From Leptotrichia sp. oral taxon 212 (GTDB lineage: Bacteria; Fusobacteriota; Fusobacteriia; Fusobacteriales; Leptotrichiaceae), in contig NZ_CP012410.1 of assembly GCF_001274535.1 (NCBI RefSeq), forward strand, positions 2,267,126 through 2,331,125: a DNA stretch of 64,000 bases, in the 5' to 3' direction. Positions 54,153 through 62,594 of this stretch are shown here, piece after piece (position 1 is the stretch's first letter; each line of letters starts with the position of its first letter). The notes below the pieces were generated by a model, which was given only the letters and a program-made list of their open reading frames with translations, was not told the origin of the DNA and did not search any database. The translations under genes and the position numbers were made by a program.

Positions 54153-54725
54153 TTATTTTTTATATATTAAAGAATTTCTGAACAGGATAATGTTCGGATG
54201 AATGATATTATCCTTTGAAATCAGATATTCAAGTTTTGTATCTATCTCATATTTTATTGCCTCATCCAGATTTTCTTCAGCAAGTTTCCTTGCCTTTTCT
54301 ACACCTTCCCAGTTTCTTCCGTCTTCTATCGCATCTGCAAGATATACTATCTTAGCTAAAGTTGACATATTACCGCTTCCTATAGTATGGTACCTTACTC
54401 CGTCAAGTATATCCTCATTGTCGACACCATAAATGTCATAGTTGTTTTTTACAAATTCTGCACCTGCAAAACCATGTAATACTGCTGTCGAATGCGACAT
54501 TTCATCTCTAACTTCAGGATATTTCCCCTTTACAAGATCGATCATACGTGAAAGCTCAAAAAACTTTGCTATATCATGCAGATAGGCAGACACTTCCACA
54601 TCCTCTTCATTTTCACCATAAATTTTTGCCAGCCTTTTTGCACATTTGGCAACCCTTTCAACATGTGCATATCTTTTCTCGTCAAGATGACTTTTTACAT
54701 TTGCCTTAATTTTTTCTATGTCCAT
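54153..54725 (-). CDS. yqeK: HD-domain Ap4A hydrolase YqeK
   Basis: A protein of about 190 residues with the HD metal site in KRYAHVERVAKCAKRLA and YLHDIAKFF, plus VLHGFAGAEF and YHTIGSGNMSTLAKIVYLADAIE. This is the YqeK family, symmetrical diadenosine tetraphosphatases. The ATG at 54725 is preferred over 54731, which touches the AAGGAG. It lies in the yajC-amidase-GerMN-yqeK-rnr-smpB run. Usual partners (nadD, rsfS) are not adjacent. Confidence 0.9.
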   Translation of the reverse strand: MDIEKIKANVKSHLDEKRYAHVERVAKCAKRLAKIYGENEEDVEVSAYLHDIAKFFELSRMIDLVKGKYPEVRDEMSHSTAVLHGFAGAEFVKNNYDIYGVDNEDILDGVRYHTIGSGNMSTLAKIVYLADAIEDGRNWEGVEKARKLAEENLDEAIKYEIDTKLEYLISKDNIIHPNIILFRNSLIYKK

Positions 54726-54754
54726 TTCCATCTCCTTATATGAAAAGCAGGCAA

Positions 54755-55318
54755 TTATTGAATAATTGCCTCTCCATCTATCTGTATATTTATTCCCTGT
54801 ATATTAGGAAAATTATTTGAAATTGTTCTTGCTATTGACTGCGTAAATCCGTCAAACAGATCCTTATTTTTTCTTAGTCCTGAAAATGCTTCATTTAATT
54901 TTATTATAACTGTATTTTTACCGTCAGTTTTTAAATTATATGCACTCAGAAACTTCATGTCTTTTGTCAGGAAAGGCGAAGCTTTTATAACTTCGTTTAT
55001 GTAGTCTCCTTCTATAAGATTCTGCTGTTTTTCTATAACGGCTTCCTTTTCTTCAATCTGTTTTGTCTGGGGATTATAAACAAATATGGATAGTTTTTCA
55101 AGTGACTGCTGATTTTCAGCAGGCGCTTTAGCCAGCTTTGAGTCAACAACTACATTTATTGTTTCATTATTTTTCTTATCATATTCATTTAATGCAATTG
55201 CACCACCTGATAAAAGAACAAGCAATATTACAATAAAATTTCTTTTAAAAAAGTTACTTTTCTTTTTTACATCTGCTGTTTCCTTTTCTTTTCTTGTATC
55301 CTTGCTATTCCCCTCCAT
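54755..55318 (-). CDS. GerMN-domain membrane protein
   Basis: 187 residues. A charged cytoplasmic start (about 1-25) is followed by one membrane helix (FIVILLVLLSGGAIALNEY). An outward domain ends in the GerMN motif (FLSAYNLKTDGKNTVIIKLNEAF, ARTISNNFPNIQGINIQIDG). GerMN was named in spore germination proteins but occurs in non-sporulating bacteria as an envelope domain. It follows the cell-wall amidase by 38 bases, so a role in the envelope is likely. Confidence 0.78.
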   Translation of the reverse strand: MEGNSKDTRKEKETADVKKKSNFFKRNFIVILLVLLSGGAIALNEYDKKNNETINVVVDSKLAKAPAENQQSLEKLSIFVYNPQTKQIEEKEAVIEKQQNLIEGDYINEVIKASPFLTKDMKFLSAYNLKTDGKNTVIIKLNEAFSGLRKNKDLFDGFTQSIARTISNNFPNIQGINIQIDGEAIIQ

Positions 55319-55356
55319 AGTTTACTCCTATCAAATTTTTCATTATTTTTATTATT

Positions 55357-56469
55357 CTATTTCATAAAATGTCTTCTTATTGCATCTGCTATAGCTTTAG
55401 CGGCTCTTTCCTGATCATAGTCATTTACAAATTGTGACACGTCTGAATAGTTAGTTACAAATCCCAGCTCAATAAGTATTGAAGGAGAATTGCTTCCTCT
55501 CAGCACTGCAAAGTTTGCATTCTTTACTCCTCTATCTCTTACTGAGAAGTTATTTAACAGTCCATCCAGTACATCCTGTGCCAGTGCGGAACTTCTTGTC
55601 TGGTTCATTCTGTAATTAATATCCTTTAAAGCATAATCAGACATTGCAACTCCACTGTCCACTGTATTGTTAAACTTTGCTACATCTCTACTGTAATTGT
55701 CAGCATCCTTTTTAGCGTAATAGTAGACTTCTGTTCCACTTGCTGAAGAATTTCCACCTGAATTCAGGTGAACACTTACAAACAGGTCTGCCGATCTTAC
55801 ATTTCCTATTTCAGGTCTTTCCTGCAATGTTTTAAATACATCTGTTGTTCTTGTCATTATTACATTGTAGTCTTTTCCAAGTTCTTTTCCAAGTTTTATA
55901 CCTATCTGCAATGCGAGGTCTTTTTCCCTGTAACCGTTTCCTACAGCTCCTGAATCATGTCCTCCATGACCCGGATCCACAACTATTGTGTATGTTCCTT
56001 TTCTGTTTGAGCTAGGTCTTCTGTCTGTGGTATCTGGAGTTCTTACAGGTTCCTTTTCCCTGCTTCCTGTTATTCTGTCACCTGTTTTACTTTTGCTATC
56101 TGAAGAAACTGCATTTGGATTATTAAATTTTACCTGAAACTCTTTTTTTGAGTTCAGTACAGTATAGTCTGTTCCATCTTTCAGGAAAAAGTATATTTTT
56201 AATCCATTTCCCTGATCCATTATACTTACCGAATCTAAATAAGGGTCATTTAAAATTCTAGGATCCGCCGCACTCCTTCTGACATCCGGCAATGTCAATA
56301 TCAGTACTGCTCCTGTACTAGTTCTACCTTTTACTGCTTCTATGCTTACCTGTTTATTTTCTCTTAATGTTCCTGTGAATACTCCACTTCTGTAATCCAT
56401 TTTTTCCAAAGTTTCTGAAAATACGACTGTACTCATTAAAAGTAACAGAAGTACAAATATTTTTTTCAT
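55357..56469 (-). CDS. N-acetylmuramoyl-L-alanine amidase (AmiC-like)
   Basis: 370 residues. A signal peptide (IFVLLLLLMSTVVFS) precedes an N-terminal AMIN-like beta domain (about 20-120) and a Ser/Pro/Arg-rich linker (about 125-160). The catalytic Amidase_3 domain has VDPGHGGHDSGAVG (zinc His), KDLALQIGIKL, SVHLNSG (zinc His) and ILIELGFVTN (catalytic Glu). It cuts the amide bond between muramic acid and the stem peptide outside the inner membrane, used in daughter-cell separation. Good GGAGG site. Confidence 0.93.
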   Translation of the reverse strand: MKKIFVLLLLLMSTVVFSETLEKMDYRSGVFTGTLRENKQVSIEAVKGRTSTGAVLILTLPDVRRSAADPRILNDPYLDSVSIMDQGNGLKIYFFLKDGTDYTVLNSKKEFQVKFNNPNAVSSDSKSKTGDRITGSREKEPVRTPDTTDRRPSSNRKGTYTIVVDPGHGGHDSGAVGNGYREKDLALQIGIKLGKELGKDYNVIMTRTTDVFKTLQERPEIGNVRSADLFVSVHLNSGGNSSASGTEVYYYAKKDADNYSRDVAKFNNTVDSGVAMSDYALKDINYRMNQTRSSALAQDVLDGLLNNFSVRDRGVKNANFAVLRGSNSPSILIELGFVTNYSDVSQFVNDYDQERAAKAIADAIRRHFMK

Positions 56470-56551
56470 TTTTTCCTCCTGATTTCCATTATGGTTTTAA
56501 AATTATCTGAAAAATACACGATTAATGAAAATTCAAATTAATAAAACCTTA

Positions 56552-56809
56552 CTATTTTACAACTCTTGAAACAGCACTTTTTGATATTGTCATTTTCACA
56601 TTCTTATCTATTACAATTTCTACAGTTGCTTCAGAAACAGATGCAATTTTTCCATGTATTCCACCAATTGTAACTATTTCATCTCCTATTTTCAGGCTTC
56701 CCAGCATTGTCTCCTGCTCTTTTTTTCTCTTTCTTCCTGAAAGTATCTGTGGTAAAAATAGAACCACCATAAACACAACATATATTAGTATCCATTGAAA
56801 TGTTCCCAT
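56552..56809 (-). CDS. yajC: Preprotein translocase subunit YajC
   Basis: 85 residues. One N-terminal membrane helix (WILIYVVFMVVLFLPQIL) is followed by a short basic stretch (SGRKRKKEQ) and the YajC domain with LKIGDEIVTIGGIHGKIASV and VEIVIDKNVKMTISKSAV. It is an accessory part of the SecDF-YajC complex. AAGGAG lies eight bases before the start. The amidase gene follows 82 bases downstream. Confidence 0.92.
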   Translation of the reverse strand: MGTFQWILIYVVFMVVLFLPQILSGRKRKKEQETMLGSLKIGDEIVTIGGIHGKIASVSEATVEIVIDKNVKMTISKSAVSRVVK

Positions 56810-56916
56810 CGCTTTGCTCCTTAATCTGTAATTTATTATTTTTCTATAAAATTATACCACAATCATATCCCTTTTTCAATTTTTTATTTGCTGGTTCTGA
56901 ATATGTTAAATTTAAA

Positions 56917-56951
56917 AGGATTAACTTCTGCCCTTTACAGAATTTAATCCT
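56917..56951 (-). terminator. Terminator of the immunity-like gene
   Basis: AGGATTAA/TTAATCCT outer stem and TTCTG/CAGAA inner stem with a one-base mismatch (56917-56951), followed on the minus strand by TTTTAAATTT. It is strong and close to the stop codon at 56967. Confidence 0.75.
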
Positions 56952-56966
56952 AATCGGTTAGTTAAA

Positions 56967-57360
56967 TTAATTTCTCCAAGCTATAAGATCGTTCATATAA
57001 ATTTCAATACTAAGTTTTTTTATTTTATATGTTAATTCTCCAACTTTTATATTAATTTGTCTTATTTCTTCATTTTTTTCTGAATCTTTTCCGTCTGAAG
57101 TAACAGATACAAAATAATAATCTAATAACGGATCAAATTTTCCTAAATTTTGACTCCATTTTCCAAATTCTTCTTCTATATCCTTTTTTACATCTTCACG
57201 AAATCTGCTAATTTCTCCGTATACTAAATAGTTAACTATACATAAAATAACTTATTAAGGATAAACCATGTGACTCTTTAATATCTTTTCTAATGTTTAA
57301 ATTTTTTCTTAGTTCTAAAAATTCTTCTATTGCTTTTTTTAATTCTAAATATTTGTTCAT
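56967..57360 (-). pseudogene. Immunity-like small gene, frameshifted
   Basis: The ATG at 57360 (GGGGG site upstream) starts MNKYLELKKAIEEFLELRKN and stops after about 42 codons with TAA near 57255. The next frame runs on as NYLVYGEISRFREDVKKDIE to a stop at 56967, ending NDLIAWRN. One added base in the TTTT run gives about 131 residues. It follows the toxin-like fragment by 23 bases, as CdiI follows CdiA. No family is recognised. It is acidic and probably cytoplasmic. Confidence 0.55.
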
Positions 57361-57383
57361 GTTATTCCCCCTTTCTTAAAATA

Positions 57384-57641
57384 TTATTTAGAATATTTCA
57401 TTATAGTTATTCCTGGAATTTCCCAAGGTTCTCGAATAAATACCTGTTCTATCTCCATTCCACCCAAATACATCCCACCTTGATAACCTAGTGGTTTCTC
57501 ATATATTACTGTACCTGCTGCTATTTTTACAGCATATACTTGTCCTATTGGTGAACTATAAACTTCCCATTTTCCTGTATTTTGGTTAATATTAAAAGTA
57601 TTTGTTTTTACATCAGTCCAATAAGGTTTAACAGCTGTATC
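57384..57641 (-). pseudogene. Polymorphic-toxin C-terminal fragment
   Basis: In a frame one base off the end of the FHA fragment, an open stretch reads DTAVKPYWTDVKTNTFNIN ... YAVKIAAGTVIYEKPLGYQG ... IEQVFIREPWEIPGITI and ends KYSK (stop 57384). One added G at about 57641 would fuse it to NTGG of the FHA fragment. Place and size (about 85 residues) fit a CdiA-CT toxin tip. The GTVIYEKPLG..GG pattern looks like an ADP-ribose-handling TNT-type toxin, but I cannot confirm it. Confidence 0.5.
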
Positions 57642-58629
57642 CTCCAGTATTCAATGTGAAACCGCCATCTATCAGTGAACCTGTCTGCCTTGTTTTGCCC
57701 TTCACTTCAAGCATTCCACTTCCTGCAGTGAACTCCGATACTTCCCTTGTTATTCTCTGTACAGTTTTCCCTTGGCTGTAGCCTGCTGAAACACTCTGTA
57801 TGTTTGTATTGTATGTTGTACCCCTGTTACCTTTTGTACTGTTTATTCCTATTCCTGTGCTTATGGAATAGCCTCTGCTCCTTGAATCAAATCTGTCCTG
57901 AAGACTCTCCACTGTGTGGTTACCCTCTATCTTACCTGAAATGCTTCCCGTCTTTATGTCCACTCCGCTGTCTTTTACATCTCCTCCTACATTGTAATGG
58001 CTGTTTCCTTTTGTCTCATCCTTAGGATTTGTATAGTATACTCCTTCACTTTTACTCTTACTTCCACTTGTACTCGCTGTAACTGTTGTGCCATTGCCCT
58101 TGAAAGGGTTCATTCCGTCTGATCCCTTGGCAAGACTGAGTCCATATCCTCTGCTTCCCGTATTTTCCTTTATTGTGCTCTTTCCTGCTTCCCTTATGAT
58201 GTTTCCTGTTATATTGTATACCGTGTCGCCTTCATTGAGCATGTTAAGATTGACAGTATGGAGGTTCTTTCCGTTATACTCCACTCCGCCCTTTACATGT
58301 AGTCTGCTTCCAACTGACATTCTTTCTTCCCTGTGGTAGCTGTTCTGGCTCTTGCTGTAGTTCAGTGATGCACTCGTTGCCAGCGGGCTCGTGAACAGGT
58401 TTCCAAATGCATTCATAGCTCCCATTCCTGCACTGAATGCTCCAAATCCTGAATTGAGGTAGTCTTCCCTATGTTTTGACTTCCCGATTGCCCTTCCTGC
58501 ATCTATAAGCTGTTTTGCCGCTCCTATTACAGGTATTCCTACTGTCACTCCTACTCCTATGTAGGTCTTTTTGCTGACTGTATCAATCCCCCACTTTTTC
58601 AAAAAAGTGGGCAAAAACTCCCAACTCAA
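57628..58629 (-). pseudogene. Filamentous-haemagglutinin C-terminal fragment
   Basis: 333 open codons without a real start (the first codon is TTG inside a palindrome). The sequence is the late part of an FHA/CdiA-type exoprotein: GKSKHREDYLNSGFGAFSAG, MSVGSRLHVKGGVEYNGK, NLNMLNEGDTVYNITGNII and other beta-helix repeats rich in G, S, T and N. It ends NTGGYSC just before a toxin-like frame. The missing front would be thousands of residues. It is a remnant left by recombination at the palindrome on its left border (58605-58752). Confidence 0.75.
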
Positions 58630-58750
58630 ATTATTTCATGTTCAAAAATAATCAGTTCGCTAAAAAATCACAAACTCACTCCGCTTAGACAGTGATTTTT
58701 CTTTACGCTCATCTATTTATTTTTTCACTGAAATAATTTGAATGTTGGGG
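58620..58750. repeat. Nested palindromic element
   Basis: CCCAACTCAAATTATTTCA (58621-58638) is inverted at 58729-58749 with a two-base gap. Inside, AAAAATCAC (58663-58671) pairs with GTGATTTTT (58692-58700). Next to it, 58590-58612 forms another palindrome (CCCACTTTTT..AAAAAGTGGG). It marks the border between two haemagglutinin remnants and is a likely recombination site. Confidence 0.6.
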
Positions 58751-58775
58751 GTTCTAATAAACAATTATTTTTTCC

Positions 58776-58997
58776 TTACTCCTTGTTTTTGTTTATTTCT
58801 TCCATTTTTTTCCTATGTTCCTTCTCTTTTCTTTTTTCTCTACGTTTTTCTTCTCTTTCATTTGATTTCCTACGAACTTCAGAGCAAAAGCTACCTCCAT
58901 CATCTGATAAAATACAGTACATTCCTATACATGAATTTGTCAAAAGCATTATTGACAATAATAATACTATTATCTTTCCCTTAATTAGATATTTCAT
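58776..58997 (-). CDS. Small lipoprotein with charged tail
   Basis: 73 residues. The lipoprotein signal IIVLLLSIMLLTNSC has the likely lipidated Cys at 23. After a short Cys/Gly-containing stretch (IGMYCILSDDGGSFC) comes a strongly charged helix (RKSNEREEKRREKRKEKEH). GAGGTG lies eight bases before the start. It overlaps the end of the tpsA-like frame by 17 bases, as a partner or immunity gene might. No family is recognised; function unknown. Confidence 0.55.
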   Translation of the reverse strand: MKYLIKGKIIVLLLSIMLLTNSCIGMYCILSDDGGSFCSEVRRKSNEREEKRREKRKEKEHRKKMEEINKNKE

Positions 58998-60120
58998 TTC
59001 TCAAACACCTCAAATAAGTATTTATTTCCGGAACTGTAACATTTACTCTTTCAGGATGTTCTACATTCATATTTCCCCTATTATTTATACTGTTCAGTCC
59101 TTTATCATGATATCTTCCATTCTCATAGTTAGTTATCATTCTGCTTCTGTTTAACTCATCCACCGCCTTAACTACTCCCGGAGTATCTGTCCATACTCCC
59201 GGTCCATTCATTATGAGATTTATATAGTCCTTCTGGTTATCTCTTTCATAACTGGTTATCTTCATTTGTGCCGTTGCATAATCTATGTGTCCTTCTCTAT
59301 ATGAATTTATAGCATTGTGAATATTCGAAGAATATACTGGTGAAGTATATGTATATCTTCTATGTCCGTTATTTGTGACAACATTTTCTACTGCATTCCT
59401 TACTGTTTCAGAAGTTGCTATTTGATAATCTGTCATTTTACTGAAATCCATTTTTTCTATTCCTTTTTGTTCAGCAAGTAATGCATCCTTCTGGTTTCTT
59501 GCTATCTGTACTATCTCACTGTTTGAAAGAACATAGTTATTTTTACTGTCATAGGGACTTCCATTCTTTGCATAGTATATTTCTGTTTCAACATATCCCT
59601 TTACGACAGGCTTGTTATTAAATATTACTCCATTTCCATATCTTGTAAGTGACTTTCCTACAGGTATATTCGCTGACATTATCTGATCTATATCTCTTGC
59701 AGAACTTTTTCCGTTATCAAGGTTCAATGCATTTGTTTCTCCTATAAAGAATCCTTTTAAACTTTCATTATTTCCTACTTCATCATCTACATTAGTTGCT
59801 GAACCTATTACCTTTCCTCCTGCTTTTTCAGTCTGCACCACAATATTTTTATTATTGTTTAGGATAAGTCCCCTCTCTCCTACCTGGAGTTCCCTCAGGG
59901 AGTTGTAGCCCGTTCCGTTCCCGTTCGGCCTTGCTATGTCTATCTAATCCACCCCTGAAGCTGTCCGTGTGACTTTTGTTCCGATATTTGCAGGATCCGG
60001 AACTATTTCAGAAAATATGTTGAAATTAAAAAACAGCAGCAAAACAAAAGCCACTGTCTTCTGACCAAGTCTATATCTGAAATATTCTGATATGTTCCTC
60101 CCCACATTCTTAAACTCCAT
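58981..60120 (-). pseudogene. TpsA/CdiA-like secreted protein, with amber codon
   Basis: The ATG at 60120 starts with an extended signal peptide (NISEYFRYRLGQKTVAFVLLLFFN). The start of a two-partner-secretion domain follows: IDIARPNGNGTGYNSLRELQ and VGERGLILNNNKNIVV. A TAG at 59944-59946 (codon 59) interrupts GVD-IDIA; a C to T change from CAG (Gln) would explain it. The frame then stays open to 58981 (about 380 codons). The rest of the TPS domain and all repeats are missing. The C-terminal 250 residues (MDFSKMTDYQIATSETVRNA ... INTYLRCLRN) are unrelated and unknown, perhaps an effector tip joined by deletion. Confidence 0.75.
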
Positions 60121-60326
60121 ATTTTACCTTCTTTATTTATTAGTTTTATATTATTTTTATTATTTATTTTGATTTAATTATATCCTAATTTTTTAACATT
60201 TTCCATTTGTTTTTTCTTTGTTTTTTACCTGCAAATATCATTCAATTCCTATTTTCTTTACTATTTACCCTATTCCTTCTTAAAAAATAATTCGTCTTTT
60301 ATTTTCTTAATATAAAGTTCGTAAAT

Positions 60327-61168
60327 TTAATAAGGCATCCCTTCAAGTTTTTTATAAATTATGCCTTTGATTCCTTTAGTTTTATAATTTTTTTGGAAAT
60401 ACTTTATAATTTCTGCTGTCGGACTTTTCGGATAAGCTTTTATAAATCTGTCAAATTCCCTGTTGTTCTTTTCAAGTATAGACGGATTTTTACCTGATGA
60501 CATTGTTGGAGTATTATCCATTCCCAGAATATATGTATTTCTATACTGAAGAACCTTTTCCTTAACATTTTTTTAAGATCTTCGTCAGCATCAGGATATT
60601 TTTTCATAAAATTCTCCCATACTATGATTCTATCTCCCAGTTCTTTAAAAGTAATTGTAATTCCTGCATCATCTGCAAAATTTCCTTCATTTTTATCAGC
60701 AGTAATTTTCAGATATTCCCTATATGCGTCACTAACATAATCTTTAAAAATATTGTAGTAAAAATCAGGACGTGCTCCCACAGCATATGTCCCTTCCCCT
60801 GCATATTCAAGAATTAATCCATATTTATTTAAAATTTTACTGTTAATTTCATTCAGTTCAGCTTTGTTAAAAGATTTGCTACGTATATTTTCATTCAGTA
60901 TTCCATTTCCATTTTCATAAAAATATTCCGATGTTTCATTATAATACTGGTTAAAAAGCCTGTCTGCTTCCTTCTGATTTGACGATTTGAGCTTAGCTAT
61001 AATATTATTTTTTTTGCTTTCAATTTCATTCAGCATCTTTTGATTAAGAAAGTCTTCTGATTTCTTTTCACTTACTGCTGTATTTTTCTTAGAAACAGCT
61101 TGGCCTGCACACACTTCCACATTTAAAATAAATCCAATAATTCCTAAAACAAATAAAATTTTTTTCAT
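60327..61168 (-). pseudogene. Secreted protein of unknown function, frameshifted
   Basis: A signal peptide (KKILFVLGIIGFILNVEVCAG) starts at the ATG at 61168 (AAAGGAG nine bases upstream). The mature protein is helical and charged, with KKYPDADEDLKK before the break. At a T7 run (60568-60574) the frame is lost; with eight, it reads DLKKNVKEKVLQYRNTYILG and continues NTPTMSSGKNPSILEKNNRE to the stop at 60327, giving about 280 residues. The second half repeats the FDRFIKAYPKSPTAEIIKYF pattern of the first, as in TPR-like proteins. Family unknown; periplasmic location inferred. Confidence 0.7.
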
Positions 61169-61220
61169 AATATGCATCTCCTTTTACCTAGATTTATTAT
61201 TTAATATAATTATATCCCAC

Positions 61221-61958
61221 TTATTGTAGAAGAGCAATTTTATTCATTATTCCAATATTTTTTTCAAAATATATTTTTCTGTCCTCGTATTTTAAAAGCA
61301 TGGGATAAATTTCCACACCTTTTTCCAACGCCTCGTAAAAAGTTTCAGAAAACTCCCTGTCTATGTTATGCTCAGGAGCAAATATTTCTGACCTTCTGAA
61401 TATGAGGATTATCACCGCCGCCCTGAATCCCTCCTTCTTAAGTTCCATAAGTTCACGGAGATGCTTTACAGCCCTTACTGAAGGTGCTCCCGGAAATTTT
61501 GCAGTATTTTCTTCCACCAGTGTACATCCCTTTATTTCAATATATATTTTTTCCTTTTCCGTTTCCATGTAAAAATCCATCTTGCTGTTATTATATTTCA
61601 TTTCAGGCTTTATATACGAAGGTTTTCCAAATGGTGAAAGTTTTTCATTATTAAATACTGATTCTGCAATATATCTATGAAATGCAGTATTTATAAGGAC
61701 TGTTTCACCATGTATCCTTACAGCAATGACATCCCATTTTGTCTTTCTTTCCTCTTTATCAGCCTTTTTTATAAGAAGTTCAGCTCCTTCAACAAGGAGT
61801 TCCTTCAGTCTTCCTGTATCGTGAAGATGGGCAAAGTCTTCTTTTTTTTCCTTCCCTTTAAATTCAAATCTCACTGTAAATCTTGTAACTCTTTCCTTAA
61901 AAATTACAGTTTCGTCATAATCTACCGTATAAATGCTTTCCCTATTATTACTTTTCAT
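61221..61958 (-). CDS. sfsA: DNA/RNA nuclease SfsA
   Basis: A 245-residue SfsA family protein. N-terminal OB-like part (FKERVTRFTVRFEF, HLHDTGRLKELL-like HLHDTGRLKELLVEGAE). The C-terminal nuclease-like core has MDFYME, IEIKGCTLVEENTAKFPGAPS and VRAVKHLRELMELKKEGFRA. Long known as a 'sugar fermentation stimulation protein'; the fold has nuclease residues (D, E-x-K). Start follows AAAGGAAG. It lies between the frameshifted secreted protein and nrdG, transcribed in the same direction. Confidence 0.9.
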   Translation of the reverse strand: MKSNNRESIYTVDYDETVIFKERVTRFTVRFEFKGKEKKEDFAHLHDTGRLKELLVEGAELLIKKADKEERKTKWDVIAVRIHGETVLINTAFHRYIAESVFNNEKLSPFGKPSYIKPEMKYNNSKMDFYMETEKEKIYIEIKGCTLVEENTAKFPGAPSVRAVKHLRELMELKKEGFRAAVIILIFRRSEIFAPEHNIDREFSETFYEALEKGVEIYPMLLKYEDRKIYFEKNIGIMNKIALLQ

Positions 61959-62062
61959 CTTACTTCCTTTATCGTTTTCTGTCCTATATATTTTTATTTC
62001 TGCAAATTTTAATTTCCATGTGTCTTATGTTCTGTGCATCTTTTATATTCTAATTACAGCTA

Positions 62063-62590
62063 TTATTCTGGATTATTTCCATTTCCATAATAATTTTCAA
62101 ATTCTGACTTCCTTATTATCCGCTGGTTACTGCTCCCCCTGAATTTAAGTGCAGGAGAATAGAGTTCCTTTATGAAAAGGCCGTCCACCAGAACATCTAT
62201 GTACTTCAGGCAGGCTTTCCTTTCCCTGTTTTCCAATATATCTTCTATCGTATACCCTGTATAGACCCATATATTTTTCCCTGTCTTTTTCTTTAAAAAT
62301 TTTAGCACTTCAAACATTTCGACGGGATTAAATAAGGGATCTCCTCCGCTTACTGTAATCCCGTCGAGCAGCTCATTACTGTTTATTTCTTCCGCAATTT
62401 CCTCAAGTTTCCCATATGTAAGTTTTTCTCCATTACATGGATTCCAGGACTCCTCATTATGACATCCGGGGCAGGCATGCGGACATCCTGAAAAATATAT
62501 GGAATATCTCAGTCCCTCCCCATCAACTATTGTTTCCCTGTATATTCCGAGTATCCTTAATGTAAATTCTTTTTTCTTCACAGTTTCCAT
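62063..62590 (-). CDS. nrdG: Anaerobic ribonucleotide reductase activase NrdG
   Basis: A 175-residue radical SAM protein that makes the glycyl radical on NrdD. The Fe-S motif is CPHACPGCHN (Cys triad), preceded by GEGLRYSIYFSGC and followed by GITVSGGDPL and NIWVYTGYTIED. It starts four bases after the nrdD stop, so the two are co-transcribed. It works only without oxygen, which supports an anaerobic lifestyle. Confidence 0.94.
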   Translation of the reverse strand: METVKKKEFTLRILGIYRETIVDGEGLRYSIYFSGCPHACPGCHNEESWNPCNGEKLTYGKLEEIAEEINSNELLDGITVSGGDPLFNPVEMFEVLKFLKKKTGKNIWVYTGYTIEDILENRERKACLKYIDVLVDGLFIKELYSPALKFRGSSNQRIIRKSEFENYYGNGNNPE

Positions 62591-62594
62591 GGCA

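Noticed and set aside
57628-58629. Complete short adhesin
   Set aside because: No signal peptide or secretion domain; the first codon lies in a palindrome and the sequence is the late part of a much longer protein family.
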